From: Apiospora phragmitis
Lineage: Eukaryota; Ascomycota; Sordariomycetes; Amphisphaeriales; Apiosporaceae
Length of the DNA stretch: 64,000 nucleotides
Reading direction: 5' to 3'
Assembly: GCA_038363925.1 (NCBI GenBank)
Contig: JAQQWL010000011.1
Coordinates: 2,108,001-2,172,000 of the forward strand
The notes under the pieces were generated by a model. The model did no database searches and was not told the origin of the DNA. It worked only from the letters and a program-made list of their open reading frames with translations. Positions 42,840 through 52,858 of this stretch are shown piece by piece (within the stretch, counting starts at the first letter, position 1; the number at the start of each line of letters is the position of its first letter). Position numbers and translations under genes: made by a program.

Positions 42840-45820
42840 ATGGCTCCCTCCTCATTAATACCGTCGGCGTCGTCGCAGCTGCTTTGGTGGCCAGCACCAG
42901 TGCCACCAAGTCGTACAAGATTGCCGACAAGTACAGCCCGTCCAACTTCTACGACAAGTGGAACTTCGTGACGGTAAGATTTCATGTCTTGTATATACGA
43001 CTTAGATGTGCCGACTAAAACTCATCTGGAACAGGTTGATCCCAACAATGGATATGTCGATTACCAGACCCAACAGGGTGCCAAGGACGCCAACCTGGTC
43101 CAAATCAACGACAATGATTTCTATCTCGGTGTCGACTACAAGACGGCCATGCCTCTATATTGGACGCAATACCGTGGACGTAAGAGTGTACGAGTGGAGA
43201 GTCAGCAAACCTACAACCACGGTCTCTTCATTGGCGATTTCTCTCACCTCCTAAGCCCACTTGCGGAACGTGGCCTGCCTTCTGTAAGTCATAGGACTTG
43301 CTTCTAGGATGACCGTCGGATGCTAATGGGAGGAATAGGGATGTTCGGATCCAAGGGTGAATTCGACTTCCTCGAGAACTGGAATGACCTGACCTTCAAC
43401 CGTATCACGGCCCATGTCGGTCAACCTACTAACACTGGAGGTGCTTGCACCATCAAGCAAAGCGATATGAGCGCTCAGATAGTGACCACTAACTGTGCTG
43501 ATATCGCACCTGGTCAATATGACTATCAAGCATGCTCGGCCAACTCTCAGGATGGCATCTACGGGTCTGATACGGGCGGTGTCTGTAAGTAATCTGAATT
43601 TGATCCGGACTACTGGAGTGTCCAAGTCGGCGCTAACTTTGGGTGAAGACGCAACGGAGTGGACTTCGGAATACATCAGGCTCTGGAGCTGGAAGGTTGC
43701 CCCTGCCGACATCCTCGCCGGCAACCCGGATCCTTCCAAATGGGGAATGCCCATGTTCCAAGTCAGCGATTGCAACATTGACAAGGCGTTCGCGGATCTG
43801 AAGTTCGTCTTGAACATCAACTTCTGCTCTGTCGCCAACCAGCCAGTAAGTCAGAGAAACCCAAGCCCCCGCTTTCTTTCTGCGCAGTCAAGCCTTGGTT
43901 GTTTGCCTACCCTTGACTAAAACGAGTCATCATACGTTCCGTGGATGAGCACCCCAACCCAATATATACATACTAATTGACCACTTTGCAGGACAAATGG
44001 GGTGCCGGTTGCTCAATGAGCACCGGAAAGGATACATGCATGGCATACGTCGCCGCGAACGGTGGCGATTTCCAGGATCTTCTTCAAGGTCAAGGGCATT
44101 TCCGTGTACCAGTTGGCCGAGGATGTCGCGCAGACCTCTACCACCAGCCCGACCTCTACTCCCGGCCAGACCTCTACTGCCGGCCAGACTTCCACCGCCG
44201 GTCAAACCTCCACCGCCGGCCAGACCTCTACCACCAGCTCCAGCATCAGGTATGTAGCCCATAGAGTTTATCTCGTCAAGTCCACAAAACGGCAGATCCT
44301 GACATAAGTGTACTGTGCAACAGCCCCTCCAGCAGTGACTCATCCTCTGCCGCTGGCTCTGCCTCGGGTTCGGCCTCGGCCCCTGCGTCAGTCTCTACAT
44401 CCGATTCGGCCTCCGTCTCTGGAATCACTGCGAGCGACTCGTCTGCCACCGTGCCCACATCGAGTGTCACCACCCCTGCTGGCAACGAGCAGCAGTCCCT
44501 TTCCACGTCGGCATTCCCCACCTTGTCGCTCACTGAGGCGCCTTACAAGAACGGCTCCATGAGCTCTTCTCAGCTGAGCCTCACCCCCACTGTTGGACCG
44601 TCGTCGGGAATCACCTCTTCCGGAGCCCAGCCGACGGGGAGCCCAGTCGTCAGGCGTCCAATCTTCCGGTGTCCAGTCGTCCGGAGCCACGTCCATGACC
44701 ACCTCGACAGTTTCCACGTGAGTTTCTTTCGGGTTTCTAACTTTAACTCCAAATATTATTATATTGAGTAAATCTAACATGATATGTTAGCACAAAAATT
44801 TCCACCATAACTTCCTGCGCCCCGACCGTTACCAACTGCCCAGTAGGGTCAGTGACCACCGAGACTGTAAGTACTATATGCTAATCATGCGATGTAATGG
44901 GGAGTTCAGCCTTACTGACTTGGTAATTGGAAGATTGCTCTCTACACTACTATCTGCCCCGTGTCTGGTATGACCGACGCGCCAAAGCCGACAACGATTT
45001 CGGCTCCAGCCTTCCTGACGCAGACTCAATACGTCACCAAGTAAGCGCTTTCCGTGGTTCCTGAGACTTGGGATATCTCCTCAAAGAGCATTATTAACGC
45101 TAATTTTTTAGGGTCTACACTATAACTTCGTGTGCCCCGACAGTGACGAACTGTCCCGTCGGCTCCGTGACCACGCAGGTCGGCACCACAACTAAGCTCA
45201 TCCCTGTCGTCACCCCGACCGGCAAGGTCGACACGCCAGCGTCTACCACCGAGACAAAGACCGTCACACGTGTCTGGACCATCACCTCCTGTGCTCCGAC
45301 TGTGACGAATTGCCCCGTTGGTTCCGTGACCACTCAGGTCCGCACCCAGACCACCGTCGTCCCCGTCGTCACCCCGGGCGGCAATGGCGGCTCCAACACT
45401 AAGAACAACGTCTACCCGGTCGTCGGCCCCAGCGGCGGCAACGGCCAGACGACCACCGTCCTCTCGACCGCGAAGCACACGCAGACCAACACCAAGTACA
45501 TCCAGCTCGCCTCCGCTTCCGCGGCCGCTTCCTCCAAGCCCAGCACCAACGTCGGGACGGTCGTCTACGTCACCGCCGCCGTCGTGCCCGTCCTCCCCAG
45601 CGCGAACGCGGCCGTCAAGAACAACGGCACGACCAACGACACGACCAACGGCACGGCCGTCGCCACGCCGTCCAAGCCGGTCGCGGTGCCCGTTGGCACC
45701 CTGGCTGCCGGCTGCTCGGGCAGCGGTTGCAAGATCGCGGCCAGCGGTGCTATCCGCAGCGGTGCGACGAGCGCCGCTCTCGTGGTGGTCGCTGGTCTCT
45801 TCTTCGCTCTGGCTTTGTAG
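42840..45820 (+). CDS. GH16 glucanase-type wall enzyme with repeat modules and GPI-like tail (several frameshifts)
   Basis: Family GH16 enzymes cut or transfer beta-glucans; this one resembles fungal mixed-linkage/1,3(4)-beta-glucanases. The ATG at 42840 leads, after a one-base slip, into a signal peptide (LLINTVGVVAAALVASTSA). Exons follow from 43035 (VDPNNGYVDYQT), across a break near 43250 into TCGTWPAFW, then after an intron MFGSKGEFDFLENW with the catalytic E-x-D-x-x-E at about 43357-43377. More exons give ATEWTSEYIRLWSW and FADLKFVLNINFC. A Ser/Thr stalk with GQTSTA and VQSSG repeats follows, then three wall modules of the type TITSCAPTVTNCPVGSVTT (near 44800, 45110, 45280). The hydrophobic GPI-like end is SAALVVVAGLFFALAL. 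Breaks also occur near 44072 and 44638. At least five introns are visible, several with GTAAGT donors. Confidence 0.92.
44140..44245 (+). repeat. 15-bp minisatellite in GH16 stalk
   Basis: About five units of a 15-bp sequence coding GQTST(A/T) pentapeptides lie in the Thr-rich stalk just before an intron. They are near-identical, a probable length-variable spacer. Confidence 0.85.
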
Positions 45821-46440
45821 AGCTCGTAGTCACTGGACTTTCACCTCCATGTCTCGATGTCTTTTGGGGCTGTGACGATCTGTCATCGTCATAGCTCCCT
45901 TCTCTAATGGTTAATTTCTACATGTCCTATACTTTGGCCTATTTGTCCCATCTATAGTTGTTGTGTAGTGTAATATGCAAACACTGGATATCTCGACTTG
46001 ACTGGAATATGAAAGAGTGTAGAAAGAGATGCGCCTGAGTTAAACTATTGGTGTGATGCGACACAACCCATGCTGGTAGAGGAGGCTGAGCGCTTGCATA
46101 TGTAATAGACATATATGGTCTGTAGCCAATCAATGCTGTAACCCACTACAACCACGGGGTTCTCACATTTATCCGGAGGCCGTTCCCCTCAGACTCATTG
46201 CCACATGTTCCGTAGAGCGCCGGGGTCACCATAAAGCCTCGTTCTACCTTGATACGAACGTGGTCCATCGTCTTTCCAGAACTCAAGATGCGCGACGCAG
46301 CGGCAGGTACAGACGATATTCAATCAAACCAGCCTCAACGAAGCATATATGAAAGATGCAAGATTATCACAGATGCTGTGCAGGGTCTCGAGTTCGAGGA
46401 CCACTAGAGCCAGCTCATCTCAGATGTCGCTGATCCCGGT
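45821..46440. other. Gap between GH16 gene and HET locus
   Basis: 3' flank of the GH16 gene and possibly the promoter or first, unrecognised exon of the HET gene. No separate gene is supported. Confidence 0.45.
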
Positions 46441-48357
46441 CTTGCAATAAGCGAGATGGGACTGTCGGATACTTGCAAGTTCTGCCAAATGTTGCTCTCT
46501 ATTGCCCCCCCCGAGGTTTAGTGCATCTCATGATGCGTGAATCGTCCAGACGGCATTGAGGATCTATTCTTCGGCCGCTATTTGCAAGCAACTTGGTTTC
46601 GACCGCTATCCCGCCAGAATGTACCATACTCCATACAGCCCGATCGGGCATGTTGGCCATGTTGATAGAGATAAGAAACGGTATCGGCCGCAGAGAGTCA
46701 AGCCAACAGTCGACTACTCGCTCGCTAAGGGCTGGATCGCATGCTGCAGAGAGAAACACCCGACGTGTTCTTCCTGCACAGTCCCGTCCTACGATGGATA
46801 TCCGACTTCGTGTTATAGACTGCACCACGCGCCAGGTCGTTCGTGCACCAGATGCCTGTCAATATGTGGCATTGTCGTATGTTTAGGGGAGAGTAGAAGA
46901 GACGCACGAAGCAGGGAATCGGGGCCAGCAACCAAGGTTCCCTCTGGTTGTCCAGGACAGCATCGCCGTTACGCAAAAGCTTGGCTTTCGCTTTCTCTGG
47001 GTCGACCGTCATGTAAGTGCAGAAAGGTTTCTCTGATACGGCCTGCGGAGGCGTAGCCTACGGTTGACTGACATCGCCCAAGTGCATTAATCAGGACAAT
47101 GCAGCCGAGAAACACGCCACGATCAACTCTATGCACCCTGTGTACGGCAAATCGCAGCTCACCATTGTTGCAGCTACTGGAGACAATGCCGAGTATGGCC
47201 TTCCCGGCGTAGGAAGCCGCAGAAGGAAAGAGCAAGGTTGTGTTACCGTTGGAAACCATAGCTTTGTCAACATGTTCCCAGATGCTCGCACGGCACTTCA
47301 ACGGTCTAGATGGAACACCAGGGGTGGACCTTCCAGGAGGCTCTCCTGTCGAAACGGAGGCTCAATTTCACCGACCAGCAGATATACTTCCAATGCAACA
47401 CCACGCATTATATGGAGTCCCTATGGTGGTCTGGCGACCTGATGGAAATAAGGGGGCCGCCTGGGCCAGGATTGAACTGGCCTCAACCCGCATCTCCAAT
47501 TGATGCGGGCAAACTACCGAATCGATGAGCGACTTGATTTGCTAATGGACCTCATTCGCGATTATTCGCTGAAGAAATTCTCGTATGAAGTTGGTGTAAT
47601 GCAGGCCTTTCTGGGAATACTCGGGTTGTTCTCTACTGGAGTAAACCCAGTCCATCATAAACCCAGTCCATCACATTTGGGGGGTGCCGGTTGTTCAAGT
47701 GGACGGACCAAATGAGGCCACTGCCCAACTGATGCTGGGATGTTGGTACCATGACGTACCGCGTAAGCGCCGAATGGGATTTCCCAGTTGGTCTTGGACT
47801 GGCTGGATTGACGGCATTGTGAGCCTGAGCCATACGACTCGTAGGCTGGAACCCTCGTATCGCCACAGAACCGAGATACGTGACGAGAGCGATGACGTTG
47901 GCACCGCTATAACTCTGGATCGTTTCATACACCAACACCAAGCATACGCGCCCTCACACGCGACCGGATCCCGCATCCTTCGGTTGAAGGTGTCCCACAT
48001 GACCGAAATCACACTGAGATACGTCGACTGGAACGAAAGCCAGAAGCTCTGCGACAATTGCCCGCGCACTTACATGCCTAGATTGCCGAATCCAGACTTT
48101 ACGCCAGGCTCGACGATGACGGGTCGCTCAGTCACGAGGCACTAAACGGCCAGACATTGCCGGCTTTCCAGGCCGACGGCAAGCGCTTCATGGTTCTGCG
48201 GCCGTGTGGCACCCACTATCAAAGAGTTGGGATATTCTTTTTAAGGGGTAGCTGCATTTTTGAGCAGCCGGACGGGTCATTGGGCTGGGCACCAGAGCAG
48301 AGGCAATTGAATGCTTCGATAACGACTGTGGCTTTAACTTTCACAAGACAGATATAG
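46441..48357 (+). pseudogene. HET-domain (heterokaryon incompatibility) protein, probable pseudogene
   Basis: HET-domain proteins trigger cell death on fusion of unlike fungal strains. Family marks are clear: DTCKFCQMLLS near 46468, KGWIACCREKHPTC, LRVIDCTTRQVVRAPDACQYVALSYV, FRFLWVDRH then (after an intron of about 70 nt at 47012-47082) CINQDNAAEKHATINSM, RGWTFQEALLSKRRL, and the C-terminal GFPSWSWTGW. The Trp that normally follows ALSYV is a TAG codon at about 46883-46885 with the correct frame continuing after it. A perfect 16-bp tandem duplication at 47642-47673 shifts the frame; removing one copy joins GVNPVHH to IWGVPVV. Single-base shifts also occur near 46775, 47329, 47490 and 48110. 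The nonsense codon and duplication are unlike the homopolymer slips elsewhere, so I call it a pseudogene. The true start is uncertain. Confidence 0.82.
47642..47673 (+). repeat. Perfect 16-bp tandem duplication inside HET gene
   Basis: TAAACCCAGTCCATCA occurs twice head to tail (47642-47657 and 47658-47673). The net 16-bp gain moves the reading frame by one and separates two stretches of clear HET-protein sequence. Confidence 0.92.
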
Positions 48358-48420
48358 TTCTTGAATAACGTAGAGGTTTTCATCAATTGATTAGTCATTC
48401 AAATGATTGGTTGGTTAAAG

Positions 48421-48521
48421 GGCGCTTTGGCGGAGTGGTTAACGCGATGCCCTGCTATGTGTTTACATGCTTAGTCTAGGCATTTCCCTCGGGAGCGCAG
48501 GTTCGAATCCTGCAGGCGTCG
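48421..48521 (+). tRNA. tRNA-Ser(GCU) with 20-nt intron
   Basis: The acceptor stem pairs GGCGCTT (48421-48427) with AGGCGTC (48514-48520, two G-U pairs), with discriminator G at 48521. The D arm starts GCGGAGTGGTTAACGC. The anticodon stem ATGCC/GGCAT (48447-48451 and 48479-48483) closes a loop with anticodon GCT at 48454-48456. A 20-nt intron (48458-48477) sits at the canonical position one base 3' of the anticodon. A long variable arm (CCCTCGGGAG region) and the T arm GCAGG-TTCGAAT-CCTGC mark a class II serine tRNA reading AGC/AGU codons. Introns in this isoacceptor are known in fungi. A short T run follows at 48523-48526. Confidence 0.95.
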
Positions 48522-48800
48522 ACTTTTGGCGATGGAAAGTACTCGTACCTCTTTTTGAGGATTTTACTTTTAATTTGTACTTGAGAACCTACAGGTGATA
48601 GATAATTCCTTTTCTAATGACACCAAATGGAAGGTGATGGGGGAGATGAGATCCATTCGTTATGCGGGGTACCTGCCAATGCTATTTTTTAAATACAAAA
48701 CCTGGCACATTTACTTATTCGAAATAAGGCCATCCATTGCATCTTAACCGTACTCCTCCCCACCATGGACAACATTTCTCAGGGGGGTAATGACTGGCTT

Positions 48801-50198
48801 CTACGAAGCAATCCGACCGTGGAAGTCCTCTATCGCATCCTTCACCATCCCGTGCACGTCGTAGTTCCAGATCTGGTAGAACCGCCGCGTGATCTCTTCG
48901 CCAAACTTGACCGGGTCGTCGCCGACGGGCTCGTACTGCCACTGGAACATCTCGCTGGCCTCCCGCGTCGCCTTGATCAGCCACTGCGTGCGCTCGTACC
49001 GGATGTCCTGGTACGCCGCGAGGGCCTTGTGCACGAGCTCCGACTTGGTGGCGGGCTTGCCGCTGCCGCCGTTGGTTCCTTCCGCGGGGAGCAACGCGTT
49101 GGTGGTGGCAACGGTGGGAGACAGCTGTTGATCCACGGCCTCAAGCAGCCCAGCGAGCGCCAGCGCGTCTTCCATGCCAAAGCCCGCCCCAGCCCCGAGA
49201 TGCGGGCCGGTCGCGTGAGCCGCGTCGCCGGTGATGGCGATGCTGCCACGGGCGTAGTAGGGGGCCGGGTGCTCCAGCATGTCGAAGACGGCCCATTTGT
49301 CGAGGTCGTTGGGGAGCAGGTCCACGATGCCCCGGGCGCTGGGCTGCCAGTTCTCGAACGCCTTGACCGCGGCGTCCTTGGGCCCGAAGGCCGTGTGCTT
49401 GCCGTCGGGGGCCTGCCACGGCTCCGGATCCGACACCACGAGCAGCACGTTCAGGAACTCGCCGACCGGGTAGGTGATGGAGTGGGCGTTGGGGCCGTTG
49501 TACATGAACCTGGTCGATGCCCTGTATTTGCTGATTTGCTCGTAGGCCTTCTCCATGGGCACCAGGCCCCGGAAGCAGAACTTTTGTGTATACGAAGCCG
49601 CATACTCTTTGCCGACAAGAATGTCTCGGACACGCGATCGGATACCATCACAGCCGATGGCTATCGCTCATTAGTTTGATGTGGTACTTCTTTGGAACGC
49701 TCTCATCGACTCACCTATGTCCGTCATCTCACTGGTTCCATCTTTGAACTTCAGCTCGACCCTGCTTTCCCCGTCGTCCACGATGGAATCTATCTCCTTG
49801 CTGAACTTGACGTTCTCTGCCGGGAGCAGCTTGGCCAGCTCCTCGATGAAAGCCGACCTCCGGCATCCCTGGAAGCCCTGCTCGCCGACGTGCAGCTTGT
49901 AGATGACCTTGTCGCTCCCGTAGCCGTCGATCCACTGGAAGTAGTCCTCCCCGTTGGGCGTCGCAACGTTCTTGTAGGCCTGGTGTACGCGCGGGTCCAG
50001 CGCCTTGAGCGCCTCCTCGGCGTTGGGGCTAAAGCCGACGCCGGCCCCGATCTCCTTGATGCCGCTGGCCCGCTCGTAGACGGTGAAGTCGATGCCGCGC
50101 TTCAGCAGGCCCAGCGCGAGCGTGACGCCCGTGATGCCGCCGCCGATGACGGCGACGTGGAGTCGCGAGCTGCGGGTAGAGTCTGGAGGCGATATCAT
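48801..50198 (-). CDS. FAD-dependent monooxygenase, salicylate hydroxylase-like, 447 aa
   Basis: Group A flavoprotein hydroxylases use NAD(P)H and O2 to hydroxylate aromatic substrates. Two exons (50198-49715, 49660-48801) join in phase 1 over a 54-nt intron (GTGAGT donor, GATAG acceptor), giving 447 aa, the usual length. The FAD-binding Rossmann motif is VAVIGGGITG (Gly19, 21, 24). The ribose-binding GD motif lies in AITGDAAHATGPHLGAGAGFGMEDA. The CDGIRSRVR segment right after the splice is the middle DG motif of the family. No frame break is visible. It starts 891 bp from, and divergent to, an SDR reductase, so both may share a promoter and act in one aromatic or secondary-metabolite route (inference). 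The actual substrate is unknown. Confidence 0.93.
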
Positions 50199-51089
50199 TT
50201 CTGCGTCTTTGGGGAACCCGGTCTGAGTTTGTTTGTGAGTGTGTGGCGCTGTCGTCGCCAGAACCAGATGATATGTGGTATCTCAGATGGCAGTACACCG
50301 CACCGAGATTCTTTCTACCAGTCGAGTCGCACTGTTATACAAAACATACACCTGGACATGCAGAGTTCACTTAGACGAACTGACATATGTCCGCGCAAGC
50401 TCGCGTGGTTCTTGGCCAATCGGAGAGTCGAATGTAGACTTGATCACCAGCTATCCTGGACACGATCAATCGATCAATAATGAAATCGATTTTCTGACCT
50501 TCAAATCTACGCACTCAGCCAGTGTCTATAGACACGCGGTACTAGCAAATGCCAGGCCGTCTCTTCATCAATTTTGAGGGGTTGAAGGATAGATTAGCAG
50601 GGCCATCGGGGTGTCCTGTGGGGTCGTCCATCCGGACCCCCGAGGTGCTAAGACAGGGTCCGATCATCTCGCTGGCTGTTCACTGGCTGCAGATTCGAGG
50701 GATCAATGCTCCAGCACTTTGGCGAGGATCCCCCGCACTGATGATTGTCAACTAAGACCAGATCCTGGGAAAACAGCAACGTAACGGGTGCATTACACCT
50801 CAGGGGTGCTGGGTATTGGCATAGCAACGGCCAGGTAAGGGGGGTGGCAACGGCCATGAGATCCTTCTTGGAAATTGAGCAGATCTGGCGTATAATTAAA
50901 TTCCGCGCGGACGTCGGTCAGCCTTAGGCCACGGGTTCCTCGAGCGGACATTGCAGGGATGATCTACTGTGCTCAATATCACACTCGCCCTGTCGCCGGA
51001 CTGACCTCTCATCTAGAACACACCGCATAATTTTGTATAGACCTTGCAATACCCGCATACACACCTTACGATAGCCTCAGTACGTGAAG
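50199..51089. other. Divergent intergenic region (monooxygenase / SDR)
   Basis: Likely bidirectional promoter region for the two flanking genes. No gene is seen in it and no specific operator could be recognised. Confidence 0.5.
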
Positions 51090-52603
51090 ATGCCTGCGTT
51101 ACTGGAGACAAGTTCGGAGCCGTATCATAAGAAGCAAACCAGCAAGGGCAAGGTTCTCTTAACTGGCAAGTACCTACCCGCTTGAATGCCTCCGGACCAT
51201 AGAAGAAGACTACGATTGACCGAAACCTCCAGGTGGAAGTGGCTTCATCGCCTCTCACGTACTAGACTACCTGTTGGATTATGGGTATGCAACGCAAAGA
51301 AGAAAGAAAACGTCTACTTATGGGGGGCATTGCTGACGTTGAACCCCCTTCCTAGCTTTGAGGTCGTCGTTACCGTCAGGTCAGAGGAGAAATGCCGGAC
51401 GATAGTTAAGACCCTCAAGAACCCCTCGCATCGGTGCTCGTTCGCCATAGTGGAGGACATCGCCAAGGAGGGTGCATACGACGCCGTAAGTACTTCTTCA
51501 TCGCAGCAGCGAGTAGTAGAACCGCAAAACATTCCAGAATCGGCTTTGTGTGGTTCAATGCTGAGCTGAACCATGTATAGCTCTTCCAAGCAACAGCCGA
51601 CAGCGGCGGAGCCGAGAAACCCTTCGACTACGTGGTCCACACGGCGTCGCCGTACCAGTTCCACGTGGAGGACCCCGTCAAGGACTTCCTGGACCCGGCC
51701 ATCAAGGGGACGACCGGCCTGCTCCATTCGATCCAGGCACACGCTCCGTCCGTGAGGCGGGTCGTCATCACCTCGTCCTCGGCCGCCGTGATCGACCCCA
51801 AGAGCCACGCAAAAGTCTACGATGAGACGCACTGGCCGACGGTTACGTGGGAAGAGGCCATGGATCCAAAGAATACCTATCGTTGCAGCAAAGTAAGTCG
51901 ATAAACATCCCACTTCCTCGAGATGCCATGAGTCTTGCGTGTACCAAAACATATACCTCCCTCGGTTATCTCTCTTCCCTGACCCCAAACTCTGGAAAGG
52001 GTAAAAGAAAAGAATACCGACACCTAACACCCCACCCCCTCTCCAACAGGTCTTCTCCGAGAAAGCCGCCTGGGCCATCGCCAACGCGACGGACCCCCGC
52101 CCCAAGTTCGACCTCGTGACCCTGAACCCGACCTACAACTTCGGCCCGATCCAGCGCGGCCTGCCGCGCCTCGCCGCCGTCAACGCATCCAACGCGCGGA
52201 TCCGGGACCTGGTGCTGGGCGTGCACGGCCCCCGCGGCGCGCTGCCCGGTCTACCCCCGACGGCGCCCGTCTTCACCTTCGTGGACGTGCGGGACGTGGC
52301 GCTGGCACACCTGCGGGCGCTGACGGTGCCCGAGGCGGGCGGGCAGCGGTTCTACGTCGTGGGCGCGCACTTCTCGAACCAGCACATCGCGGCCGCGGTG
52401 GCGCGCCGCTTCCCGCAGCTGCGGGGACCGGCTGCCTGCCGACATCGGGGGAGGGGCACGACGACATGCCCGCCAACGTCTACGGGTTCGACAACGGCAA
52501 GTCGCGGCGGATCCTCGGCATTGAGTACCGGGGGCTCGAGGAGAGCGTGGTGGACACGGTGCGCTCCATGCTGGCCCACGAGGACGCGCAAGGGATATCT
52601 TGA
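51090..52603 (+). CDS. Extended SDR reductase (dihydroflavonol reductase/Gre2-like) with a GC-AG intron
   Basis: These NADPH-dependent enzymes reduce ketones or aldehydes. Five exons fit: 51090-51165, 51233-51284, 51356-51485, 51581-51892, 52050-52603, with consistent phases. The first junction makes LLTGGSGFIASHV, the Rossmann TGxxGFI motif, only if the first intron starts with GC (GCAAGT at 51166-51171). The other donors are GTATGC, GTAAGT and GTAAGT. Later marks are VVHTASP, VVITSSSAAV and the catalytic Tyr/Lys in NTYRCSK, with the active Lys just before the fourth intron. The end runs DMPANVYGFDNGKSRRILG and stops at 52603. Two extra single Gs (near 52425 and 52449) shift the frame close to the C terminus; I infer assembly errors. 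Expected length is about 373 aa. Confidence 0.92.
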
Positions 52604-52858
52604 TCATGTTGTACGGCACTGTCTATTTGGAGGGTGAAAGGCCTGCAGCAAGGGGGTTGATGCTCATAGGAGTAGTGCCTTGTCCCGGGTATATGGGAAT
52701 AGATCAGTGACGGTTGTTGAGAAATGGACAGATTGGAGTTTGATTCATCTATTTGTTTTATGCCGATTTATTTATTTCGCATCCCCGTAACCAGCCAGTA
52801 TATTCGAAAAAAAAACCGAGGATCCCTTGACCCAGCATAATAATCCAAATTACAAATC

